Assembly (NCBI GenBank): GCA_023140455.1
Contig: JAGLLQ010000381.1
Location: 1 to 5,347, forward strand
DNA: 5,347 bases
DNA from: Desulfobacteraceae bacterium
GTDB lineage: Bacteria; Desulfobacterota; Desulfobacteria; Desulfobacterales; Desulfobacteraceae
Reading direction: 5' to 3'
Part shown: positions 1-5,347 of the stretch, piece after piece
Layout: every line of letters begins with the position of its first letter
Numbering within the stretch: the first letter of the stretch is position 1
Program-made: the position numbers and the translations under genes
Notes under the pieces: generated by a model
Seen by the model: only the letters and a program-made list of their open reading frames with translations
What the model was told of the DNA's origin: nothing
Database searches by the model: none

Positions 1-30
1 ATAAAGTTAATTAATTTATCAATTTAATGC

Positions 31-48
31 AAACTTATCAAGAAGTTT
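31..48. repeat. Small inverted repeat upstream of the kdsA promoter
   Basis: AAACTT (31-36) and AAGTTT (43-48) are perfect reverse complements separated by six bases. The arm ends eight bases before the -35 element. It could be an operator half-site pair or the weak remains of a terminator of an upstream gene. It has only one G:C pair per arm and lies in very AT-rich DNA, so chance is a real alternative. Apart from this and the promoter, nothing recognisable was seen in bases 1-55. Confidence 0.2.
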
Positions 49-55
49 TATATTA

Positions 56-84
56 TTGACTTTTTACGCTCTTGAAAATATAAT
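56..84 (+). promoter_or_regulatory. Sigma-70 type promoter for the kdsA-led operon
   Basis: The -35 element TTGACT (56-61, five of six consensus bases) is followed by a 17-base spacer and a perfect -10 element TATAAT (79-84). Initiation would be expected near base 91, giving a leader of about 30 nucleotides before the kdsA start. The DNA upstream is AT-rich and could act as an UP element. This is the only strong promoter recognised in the window and it fits a constitutively expressed housekeeping operon. Confidence 0.75.
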
Positions 85-106
85 TTTGCTAAAATAATCT
101 TAAACT

Positions 107-110
107 GGAG
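107..110 (+). promoter_or_regulatory. Ribosome binding site of kdsA
   Basis: GGAG lies 11 bases before the ATG at 122, a slightly long spacing. A TAA codon directly upstream of and in frame with the ATG (119-121) excludes an earlier start. Confidence 0.6.
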
Positions 111-121
111 ATAATATTTAA

Positions 122-955
122 ATGAGTAACACTTTTTTTAAATCTTTGGGCTTTAAATCATTCGATACCAATACCTTTCCTTTTTTACTAATTGCAGGCC
201 CTTGTGTTATTGAAAATTATGATACAACACTTAAAACTGCAAAACACTTAAAAAAAATTACCGATGAACTCAAAATCCCATTTATTTTCAAATCCTCCTT
301 TGATAAAGCCAACAGGACATCTATAGATTCATTCAGAGGCCCTGGATTCACTAGTGGACTGGCTATTTTAAAAACAATAAAACAAGAGCTTGATATTAAA
401 ATTATTTCAGATATCCACTTGCCTGAACAGGCTGAACAAGCATCAAAAACGCTCGATGCCATTCAAATTCCTGCCTTTCTTTGCAGACAGACTGACCTTA
501 TTTCAGCTGCATGCAAAACAGGGAAACCTGTTAATATAAAAAAAGGACAATTCTTATCACCATGGGAATGTGAAAACATCATCAATAAAGCTAAACAATC
601 AGGAAGTGACAGTATAAGCATTACAGAAAGAGGTACCACTTTCGGGTATAATAACCTTGTTGTTGATTTTAGATCTATTGATATTGTCAAGCAAATGGGA
701 GTCCCTGTAATTTTTGATGCAACCCACAGTGTCCAACTCCCAGGAGGTGGAATAGATTCATCAGCCGGCAATAGAGAATTCGCACCTGTTCTTGCAAAAG
801 CTGCCATAGCTGTGGGTGCTGATGGTTTATTTATTGAAACACACCCTGATCCTGACAATGCCTTGTGTGATGGTCCTAATTCTATTGAATTAAATAAGAT
901 GAAAAAAATATTAACTATGCTTCTTAATATAAGAAATTCAATTACCAACACTTGA
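122..955 (+). CDS. kdsA: 3-deoxy-8-phosphooctulonate synthase (Kdo-8-P synthase)
   Basis: KdsA condenses phosphoenolpyruvate with arabinose 5-phosphate to Kdo-8-phosphate, the committed step towards the Kdo of the LPS inner core; it is a cytoplasmic TIM-barrel enzyme of the DAHP synthase class I family. The 277 residues match the family length (about 280). Visible family motifs are the IAGPCVIE strand (24-31), the FDKANRTS substrate loop (60-67), QIPAFLCRQTDL (115-126), the KKGQFLSPWE loop (140-149), ITERG (167-171), FDATHSVQLPGG (198-209) and IETHPDPDNALCDGP (238-252). Cys28, His202, Glu239 and Asp250 form the set of metal ligands known from metal-dependent KdsA enzymes such as that of Aquifex; E. 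coli has Asn at the Cys position. It is the first gene of the cluster, directly behind the promoter, and 19 bases separate it from kdsC. Confidence 0.96.
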   Translation: MSNTFFKSLGFKSFDTNTFPFLLIAGPCVIENYDTTLKTAKHLKKITDELKIPFIFKSSFDKANRTSIDSFRGPGFTSGLAILKTIKQELDIKIISDIHLPEQAEQASKTLDAIQIPAFLCRQTDLISAACKTGKPVNIKKGQFLSPWECENIINKAKQSGSDSISITERGTTFGYNNLVVDFRSIDIVKQMGVPVIFDATHSVQLPGGGIDSSAGNREFAPVLAKAAIAVGADGLFIETHPDPDNALCDGPNSIELNKMKKILTMLLNIRNSITNT

Positions 956-962
956 ACGACTT

Positions 963-967
963 AGGAA
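963..967 (+). promoter_or_regulatory. Ribosome binding site of kdsC
   Basis: AGGAA lies seven bases before the ATG at 975. An in-frame TAA (969-971) between the two fixes this ATG as the earliest possible start. Confidence 0.6.
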
Positions 968-974
968 ATAAACA

Positions 975-1493
975 ATGAATAAAGAAAAACTCACAAATAT
1001 AAAACTCTTACTTCTTGATGTGGATGGTGTTTTAACTGATGGGAAAATTACTTATACCGACAAAGGAGAAGAGATTAAAAGTTTTAATTCAAAAGATGGG
1101 CTTGGAATAAGGCTTCTTATGAATTCCGGGATTAAAGTAGGAATAATCACTGGAAGAAAGTCTGGTGCGCTGACACATAGATGTAAAAATCTTGGGATCG
1201 ATCTTTTATTTGATGGAATCACAGATAAGTTAAAAGCTTTTAATACTATATTGGAAGAAACAAATATTACTGCCAAAGAAACTGCATTTGCTGGAGATGA
1301 CCTTCCCGACCTTCCAGTTATGAAATGTGCAGGCCTCTCTATTAGTCCTGCTGATGCGCCTTCTTATGTCCAAGAACATTCTGATATAGTTACCAGACAA
1401 AAAGGAGGAGAAGGTGCCATAAGAGAAATTTGTGATGAAATCTTAAAGGCACAAAACAAATGGGAAACAATTATTGATAAATATCTATTATGA
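975..1493 (+). CDS. kdsC: 3-deoxy-D-manno-octulosonate 8-phosphate phosphatase (HAD family)
   Basis: KdsC hydrolyses Kdo-8-phosphate to Kdo and phosphate, the step after KdsA; it is a cytoplasmic, normally tetrameric, capless (C0) HAD phosphatase that needs Mg2+. All HAD motifs are present: motif I DVDGVLTD (15-22) with nucleophile Asp15 and acid/base Asp17, motif II threonine in ITGRKS (Thr59), motif III lysine in ITDKLKAF (Lys85) and motif IV GDDLPDLPVM (107-116) with Asp108 and Asp112. The C-terminal GGEGAIRE segment (144-151) is typical of KdsC and helps distinguish it from other small HAD proteins. At 172 residues it is slightly shorter than E. coli KdsC, mostly at the N-terminus. Its TGA stop overlaps the lptC ATG, so the two genes are probably translationally coupled. 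The neighbouring kdsA supports the assignment. Confidence 0.95.
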   Translation: MNKEKLTNIKLLLLDVDGVLTDGKITYTDKGEEIKSFNSKDGLGIRLLMNSGIKVGIITGRKSGALTHRCKNLGIDLLFDGITDKLKAFNTILEETNITAKETAFAGDDLPDLPVMKCAGLSISPADAPSYVQEHSDIVTRQKGGEGAIREICDEILKAQNKWETIIDKYLL

Positions 1494-2074
1494 ATTTTAA
1501 AAATATTTCGCCTGGCAAGCTTAAACTCCCGCTCTTCTGCGCTCTTATAATAATACTGTTAATAACTATTGCTCTGATAGTCTATAAAACCAAGAGTATT
1601 ATTAACCCGTCATTTAAAAATATTGAAATCGATTCATCAGCTGATATTTTTCTCAATAATTTTAAACAAACTTCAAAAACCAATGGAATAAAAGAATGGG
1701 CTTTAAAAGCAGCCTCTGCTAAAATTATCAATGCGCAAAATTTAACACTTTTAGAAGATGTCTCAGTCACAATTTTCACTGAAGACAACACTCAGATTGA
1801 CATAACTGCACAAAATGGAAAACTTAACACTAAGACTCATGACATTGAACTCTCTGGCAGAGTTATAGTTCATTATGAAGACATCTTTCTAAAAACTGAT
1901 AAGTTGCATTATAAGAAAAAAAGACATATAATATACTCAGATGGACAAGTTGAAATTGAAAAAGAAAGTTCGACCATTCAAGCAGATTCATTGTTTGCGG
2001 ATTTAAAGGATTCTACTCTTAAACTGGAAGGCAATGTAAAAGGTAAATTTATTGAAACAATTAACCAATTTTAA
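1490..2074 (+). CDS. lptC: LPS export system protein LptC
   Basis: LptC is the bitopic inner-membrane subunit that receives LPS extracted by LptB2FG and hands it to LptA. The protein has a short basic N-terminus, one hydrophobic segment at about residues 13-32 and a periplasmic domain at about 40-190. That domain shows the LptC/OstA-like pattern: a GIKEWALKAASAKI segment (66-79), then repeated beta-strand units ending in IQADSLFADLKDSTLKLEGN (163-182). The length of 194 residues is close to E. coli LptC (191). The ATG overlaps the kdsC stop in an ATGA junction and has no evident Shine-Dalgarno sequence; an in-frame TAA at 1478-1480 blocks any earlier start, so coupling to kdsC is likely. LptC sequences diverge strongly, so the call rests on architecture plus position between kdsC and lptA. 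Confidence 0.92.
   Translation: MNFKNISPGKLKLPLFCALIIILLITIALIVYKTKSIINPSFKNIEIDSSADIFLNNFKQTSKTNGIKEWALKAASAKIINAQNLTLLEDVSVTIFTEDNTQIDITAQNGKLNTKTHDIELSGRVIVHYEDIFLKTDKLHYKKKRHIIYSDGQVEIEKESSTIQADSLFADLKDSTLKLEGNVKGKFIETINQF
2038..2054 (+). promoter_or_regulatory. Ribosome binding site and TTG start of lptA
   Basis: AAAAGG (2038-2043) lies eight bases before a TTG at 2052 inside the end of lptC. An in-frame TAA at 2037-2039 excludes any earlier start. The nearby ATG at 2098 is in another frame. Starting at TTG gives a basic n-region before the hydrophobic stretch, as a signal peptide needs, so TTG is the best-supported start. Confidence 0.65.
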
Positions 2075-2621
2075 AACAATTTGGCATCAAAAAATTCATG
2101 CAATAATTATTTTATTCTCTTTTTTCCTGATCACCTTCCTTATAAACACCAGTGTTTTATATGCAGAAACTGAAGTCACAAGCAATCCACCTTTAAATGT
2201 TACCTCTGACAGCATGCTTACAAAAAAAATTGCTTCAACCATAGAATTTAAGGGTAATGTTGTTGTAACAAGAGAAGATTCCATAATCCATGCTGACGCT
2301 ATTACAATGTTCTTCACAAAAGAAACTGAAAAAACTGAACAAAACACCAAACAAGAAAAACAAAAAATAAAAAAAATTGTTGCCATAGGGAATGTTAAAT
2401 ATTTCTCCGGGGAAAGAAAAGCATTCGCTGATAAAGCAGTCTATATATACAATGATGAAGTCCTTGTACTTACAGGGAATATGCCAAAAGTTATAACAGG
2501 TGAGAATTCTGTAACTGGAAAAAAAATTACGCTCTTTCAAAAAGATGGCAAAATTATTATTGAAGGTGGAGTTAATGCTACTTTTAATCCAGATAAAAGT
2601 GATAAACAAAAAAAAGAATGA
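2052..2621 (+). CDS. lptA: LPS transport periplasmic protein LptA (OstA-like)
   Basis: LptA forms the periplasmic bridge that carries LPS from LptC to LptD in the outer membrane. Residues 1-38 look like a Sec signal peptide: basic n-region (Lys2, Lys8, Lys14), long hydrophobic core and a plausible cleavage after Val-Leu-Tyr-Ala (35-38). The mature part from about residue 48 has the OstA/LptA beta-jellyroll pattern: NVTSDSMLTKK (49-59), IEFKGNVVVTREDSIIHADA (64-83), IVAIGNVKYFSGERKAFADK (109-128), then strands to EGGVNATFNP (171-180). The length of 189 is near E. coli LptA (185). Between the second and third units, about residues 89-108 are a Lys/Glu/Gln/Thr-rich hydrophilic insertion. The gene starts at TTG and overlaps lptC by 23 bases; its TGA overlaps the lptB ATG. 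An uncleaved N-terminal anchor instead of a signal peptide cannot be excluded. Confidence 0.92.
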   Translation: MKQLTNFKTIWHQKIHAIIILFSFFLITFLINTSVLYAETEVTSNPPLNVTSDSMLTKKIASTIEFKGNVVVTREDSIIHADAITMFFTKETEKTEQNTKQEKQKIKKIVAIGNVKYFSGERKAFADKAVYIYNDEVLVLTGNMPKVITGENSVTGKKITLFQKDGKIIIEGGVNATFNPDKSDKQKKE

Positions 2622-3340
2622 CGGATTTAATACTAAAAAATCTTAAAAAAATATATAATGATAAAAAAGTTGTCAGCAATGTTAGCATTAAAGTCAAAAA
2701 AGGGAGAGTAACCGGACTTCTTGGACCTAACGGAGCTGGAAAAACAACTACATTTTATATGGCTGTAGGTTTAATCAAGCCTGATGGGGGAAATGTTTTT
2801 CTTAATAATGAAAATATAACAGATCATCCCATGTATATTAGAGCAAGAAAAGGCATAGGCTATCTTCCCCAGGAACCATCGACATTTAGAAAACTTACAG
2901 TAAAACAGAATATCACTGCAATACTTGAGGTTATTTATAAGAATAAAGATAAAATAAACAACAAAGCCGATAGCATAATGGATGAACTTGGAATTACTTA
3001 TTTGAAAAACCAAAAAGCCAATTCACTTTCAGGTGGTGAACGAAGAAGGCTTGAAATTTCAAGAGTACTTGCCACAGACCCTATGTTCATACTCTTAGAT
3101 GAACCTTTTGCCGGTATTGACCCTCTTGCTGTTATTGATATTCAGAAAATTATATCCCAGCTTACACAAAAAAAAATAGGAGTATTGATTTCTGATCATA
3201 ATGTAAGAGAAACTTTGGGTGTATGTGATTTTGCATATATAATGAGCAAAGGCAATGTTATTGAGACAGGAGACCCTGAGAAAATTATATCGAGCAAAAT
3301 TGCAAAAGAAAACTATTTAGGAGATAATTTCAGACTTTAA
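2618..3340 (+). CDS. lptB: LPS export ABC transporter ATP-binding protein LptB
   Basis: LptB is the cytoplasmic ATPase of the LptB2FG exporter that pulls LPS out of the inner membrane. All ABC motifs are intact: Walker A GPNGAGKT (36-43, Lys42), Q-loop Gln85 in GYLPQEPSTF, signature LSGGERRR (137-144), Walker B FILLDEP (157-163) with catalytic Glu162, D-loop AGIDPLA (165-171) and H-loop His194. Phe90 and Arg91 after the Q-loop match the residues that line the coupling-helix groove in E. coli LptB. The C-terminal YLGDNFRL (233-240) is the LptB tail, which separates it from branched-chain amino acid transport ATPases. The 240 residues match the family length. The start overlaps the lptA stop (ATGA), with only an A-rich weak ribosome site, so translation is probably coupled. 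The partner permeases lptF and lptG are not in the window. Confidence 0.97.
   Translation: MTDLILKNLKKIYNDKKVVSNVSIKVKKGRVTGLLGPNGAGKTTTFYMAVGLIKPDGGNVFLNNENITDHPMYIRARKGIGYLPQEPSTFRKLTVKQNITAILEVIYKNKDKINNKADSIMDELGITYLKNQKANSLSGGERRRLEISRVLATDPMFILLDEPFAGIDPLAVIDIQKIISQLTQKKIGVLISDHNVRETLGVCDFAYIMSKGNVIETGDPEKIISSKIAKENYLGDNFRL
3168..3176 (+). repeat. Nine-A homopolymer tract inside lptB
   Basis: Nine consecutive A bases encode the end of Gln184 through the start of Ile187. Loss of one A in the transcript or genome would place a TAG directly after the tract; gain of one A leads to a TGA after seven further codons. Either event would remove the H-loop His194 and the C-terminal tail. Confidence 0.5.
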
Positions 3341-3341
3341 T

Positions 3342-4796
3342 ATGGAATTCGGATTACAACAAAACCTTACTCTGACTCAACAGCTTGTCATGACACCACA
3401 GTTGCAGCAGGCTATTAAATTATTGCAGCTTTCACGTCTTGAACTTGTTGAAATGATCCAGGAAGAAATGGAAGAAAATCCTGCTCTGGAAGAATTGGAA
3501 CAGCAAGTCGACCCCAATGATGAAACAAACACTGCTGACAAAGAACCTCCTGATACAAAAGATCAAGAAACTCAGGAGGTAACAAAAGAAGTAACAATAG
3601 AAGAAAAAGTAAGCAGTGACACTGATTGGGAAAGTTATATTAATGAATATAATTCCACAGGCAGAACTCATGTTGAAAGAGAAACCCGCGAAGCTCCGAA
3701 TTATGAAGCATTTACAAGCAGACAGGAAACTCTGGAAGAACACTTGCGCTGGCAGTTAATGCTTTATGGACTCTCCAAAACTGAAGAAGAAATTGGTTAC
3801 ATGATCATTGGTAATATTGATAAAGATGGATATTTGCGTTCTACTACAGAAGAAATTGCTCAAGCAGGAAGCTTTAATATTGAAAGCGTTGAAAAAACAT
3901 TAAAAGTTTTACAGGGCTTTGACCCTTCCGGCGTTTGCGCCAGAAATATAGGTGAATGTCTCTTAACCCAAATCAAATATCTTGGCATAGAAAATGATAT
4001 TATTAAAAGAATTATTACTGATCATTTAAAAAACCTGGAAAACAGGAATATCAAAGCTATTGCAAAAGACTTGAAAATATCCCACGATGATATCAGAGCT
4101 GCTGTTAAAGTTATACAATACTTAGAACCAAAACCAGGAAGAATTTTCAGCCCTGATGAGTCCGCATATATCACCCCTGACATTTTTGTATATAAAGATG
4201 AAAATGGATACAAAATTGTATTAAATGATGACGGGCTTCCTAAACTTCAGATAAACAGCTTTTACAAAGACGCAGTTTCAAAAAATAAAAAATTACCTAA
4301 AGATACAAAAAATTATTTAAATGAAAAAATGCAATCAGCATCCTGGTTAATAAAAAGTATCCATCAGCGCCAAAAAACCATATATCTTGTTATGGAAAGT
4401 ATAATTAAATTTCAACAGGAATTCTTTGATAAAGGTATATCATATTTAAAACCTCTGATATTAAAAGATATTGCTCAGGATATTGAAATGCACGAATCAA
4501 CAATCAGCAGAGTAACAACAAATAAATACACATATACTCCGCAAGGATTGTTTGAATTAAAATATTTTTTCAACAGTGCTATAAAGCGGCAATCGGGTGA
4601 CGGCGAACTTGCATCTGAGAGCGTAAAAGAAAAAATAAAGATTCTTGTCAAAAATGAAGACCCAGACCACCCGTTAAGTGATGAAAAAATTGCTATGGTT
4701 CTTAAAGATGCTAACGTTAATATTGCTAGAAGGACCGTTGCTAAATACAGGAAGATGCTTAAAATTCTTCCATCAAATAAACGCAAACAACTTTAG
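3342..4796 (+). CDS. rpoN: RNA polymerase sigma-54 factor
   Basis: RpoN directs RNA polymerase to -24/-12 promoters that need AAA+ enhancer-binding activators. Region I is the Gln/Leu-rich N-terminus (about 1-50, with LTLTQQLVMTPQLQQAIKLL at 9-28), the site of activator control. Residues 51-115 are an acidic, Thr-rich region II linker. The core-binding domain spans about 125-310, with FDPSGVCARNIGECL (193-207) and LEPKPGR (261-267). The DNA-binding part has a helix-turn-helix around HESTISRVTTNKY (384-396) and the diagnostic RpoN box ARRTVAKYR (462-470). The length of 484 is complete (E. coli 477). The ATG lies one base after the lptB stop without a clear Shine-Dalgarno sequence, so its translation is probably coupled to lptB. 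The conserved linkage of rpoN to lptB and hpf is seen in many proteobacteria. Confidence 0.98.
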   Translation: MEFGLQQNLTLTQQLVMTPQLQQAIKLLQLSRLELVEMIQEEMEENPALEELEQQVDPNDETNTADKEPPDTKDQETQEVTKEVTIEEKVSSDTDWESYINEYNSTGRTHVERETREAPNYEAFTSRQETLEEHLRWQLMLYGLSKTEEEIGYMIIGNIDKDGYLRSTTEEIAQAGSFNIESVEKTLKVLQGFDPSGVCARNIGECLLTQIKYLGIENDIIKRIITDHLKNLENRNIKAIAKDLKISHDDIRAAVKVIQYLEPKPGRIFSPDESAYITPDIFVYKDENGYKIVLNDDGLPKLQINSFYKDAVSKNKKLPKDTKNYLNEKMQSASWLIKSIHQRQKTIYLVMESIIKFQQEFFDKGISYLKPLILKDIAQDIEMHESTISRVTTNKYTYTPQGLFELKYFFNSAIKRQSGDGELASESVKEKIKILVKNEDPDHPLSDEKIAMVLKDANVNIARRTVAKYRKMLKILPSNKRKQL

Positions 4797-4801
4797 GGAG
4801 G
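4795..4801 (+). promoter_or_regulatory. Strong Shine-Dalgarno sequence of hpf overlapping the rpoN stop
   Basis: AGGGAGG uses the last two bases of the rpoN TAG stop and lies four bases before the hpf ATG at 4806. It is the best match to the anti-Shine-Dalgarno sequence among the genes here and implies that hpf can be translated independently and strongly. Confidence 0.75.
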
Positions 4802-4805
4802 TATT

Positions 4806-5347
4806 ATGCAAACTACAGTAACTTTTAAAAAAATTGACCCTTCCGATTCATTAAAGGTCTACATTCATAAAAAGCTGAGCAGGTTTGACAAAATGTTAGA
4901 CAGCCCGGCAGAAGCAAACGTAGTAGTCTCAGTAGAAAAAATAAGACATATTGCTGAAATAACACTTATTTGTGACAAATTAAAAATTCATGTAAAAGAG
5001 GAATCTGAAAGCCTGTACTCTTCTGTTGATATGCTGGTTGATAAATTAAAAGTACAGATAAAAAAGAATAAAGAAAAAATTAAACGACATATGTCTGGTA
5101 ATAAAAAAAGTATTAAAAACGATGCCGGATATTTAGAAAACCCAAACTATCCCAATCCAAAACTTGAAAATTCAGGCATAACCGATAATATCATCATTGA
5201 AAAAGTTGACACAAAGCCGATGGATATTGATGATGCAGCTATTATATTAGAATCTGAAAGAAAAAATTTTTTTGTATTCAACAATGCTCGTACAGAGCGT
5301 TTAAATGTTATTTATAAACGGAAAAATGGAAAAATGGGAGTAATACA
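4806..5347 (+). CDS. hpf: Ribosome hibernation promoting factor, long form (3' end cut by window)
   Basis: HPF binds the 30S decoding region in slow-growing cells and promotes inactive 100S ribosome dimers. An open frame runs from ATG 4806 to the window edge with 180 complete codons and no stop. Residues 1-97 match the N-terminal S30EA/HPF domain (VTFKKIDPSDSLKVYIHKKL at 5-24, later the basic helix KLKVQIKKNKEKIKRH at 80-95). A Pro/Asn-rich linker follows (about 98-128). Residues 129-180 match the C-terminal dimerisation domain of long HPF, with KPMDIDDAAI (137-146), FFVFNNARTERLNVIYKRKN (155-174) and GVI at the edge, where family members end within a few residues. The gene lies nine bases after rpoN and in the same frame. 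Gene context explains the old name 'sigma-54 modulation protein'; direct action on sigma-54 is not implied. Confidence 0.93.
   Translation, partial: MQTTVTFKKIDPSDSLKVYIHKKLSRFDKMLDSPAEANVVVSVEKIRHIAEITLICDKLKIHVKEESESLYSSVDMLVDKLKVQIKKNKEKIKRHMSGNKKSIKNDAGYLENPNYPNPKLENSGITDNIIIEKVDTKPMDIDDAAIILESERKNFFVFNNARTERLNVIYKRKNGKMGVI

Noticed and set aside
72..95. Second possible promoter, TTGAAA (72-77) with TAAAAT (90-95)
   Set aside because: The spacer is only 12 bases, far from 17, and it overlaps the much better TTGACT/TATAAT pair.
463..951. Long open frame on the minus strand (162 codons) opposite kdsA
   Set aside because: It lies entirely within kdsA, which has full family motifs; the translated protein has no recognisable domain and no separate promoter or ribosome site was seen.
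956..974. Possible terminator or regulatory site between kdsA and kdsC
   Set aside because: The 19 bases contain only a ribosome binding site and no inverted repeat or U-tract.
2081..2102. TTGGCATC...ATGCA resembling a sigma-54 promoter near the start of lptA, tempting because rpoN is in the operon
   Set aside because: The GG and GC elements are 17 bases apart instead of the required 12 and the site lies within the lptA coding sequence.
2096..2609. Two minus-strand open frames opposite lptA, rich in Phe, Ile and Ser
   Set aside because: The composition is what the reverse complement of a Lys/Glu-rich AT-rich gene gives; they overlap each other and a well-supported gene.
3432..3743. Minus-strand open frame opposite the acidic linker of rpoN, with apparent hydrophobic segments
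   Set aside because: Antisense of Glu/Lys-rich codons yields Phe/Leu/Ser runs that mimic membrane segments; there is no start signal or family similarity.

Overview
This AT-rich window is a housekeeping gene cluster on the plus strand, with no mobile or accessory DNA visible. Seven genes run head to tail with almost no intergenic space: kdsA, kdsC, lptC, lptA, lptB, rpoN and a long-form hpf that is cut by the right edge. The content shows a Gram-negative bacterium that makes Kdo-containing lipopolysaccharide. The order kdsA-kdsC-lptC-lptA-lptB-rpoN-hpf, together with a two-domain (long) HPF, fits best with a low-GC member of the Desulfobacterota (former Deltaproteobacteria, for example Desulfobacterales-like). 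That placement is inferred from gene order and protein style and has not been tested by a search. In E. coli the related cluster carries kdsD rather than kdsA at its head.

Layout: bases 1-121 are a leader with a near-consensus sigma-70 type promoter (TTGACT, 17 bp, TATAAT) about 40 bp before kdsA. kdsA and kdsC (122-1493) supply two steps of Kdo synthesis: formation of Kdo-8-phosphate and its dephosphorylation. lptC, lptA and lptB (1490-3340) encode the inner-membrane bitopic subunit, the periplasmic bridge protein and the cytoplasmic ATPase of the Lpt machine that exports finished LPS. rpoN (3342-4796) encodes sigma-54. hpf (from 4806) encodes a ribosome hibernation factor that lacks only its last few residues here.

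The genes look like one transcription unit: ATGA overlaps join kdsC/lptC and lptA/lptB, lptC and lptA overlap by 23 bases with a TTG start for lptA, lptB and rpoN are one base apart, and rpoN and hpf are nine bases apart. No internal terminator hairpin was seen. Translation of lptC, lptB and rpoN probably depends on coupling, because none has a clear Shine-Dalgarno sequence, whereas hpf has a strong one built on the rpoN stop codon.

I see no strong candidate for an undescribed system. The points worth a second look are small: a Cys-type (metal-dependent) KdsA with some residues of the metal-independent type, a nine-A tract in lptB that would truncate the protein on slippage, a charged insertion in LptA, and an in-frame rpoN-TAG-hpf junction.
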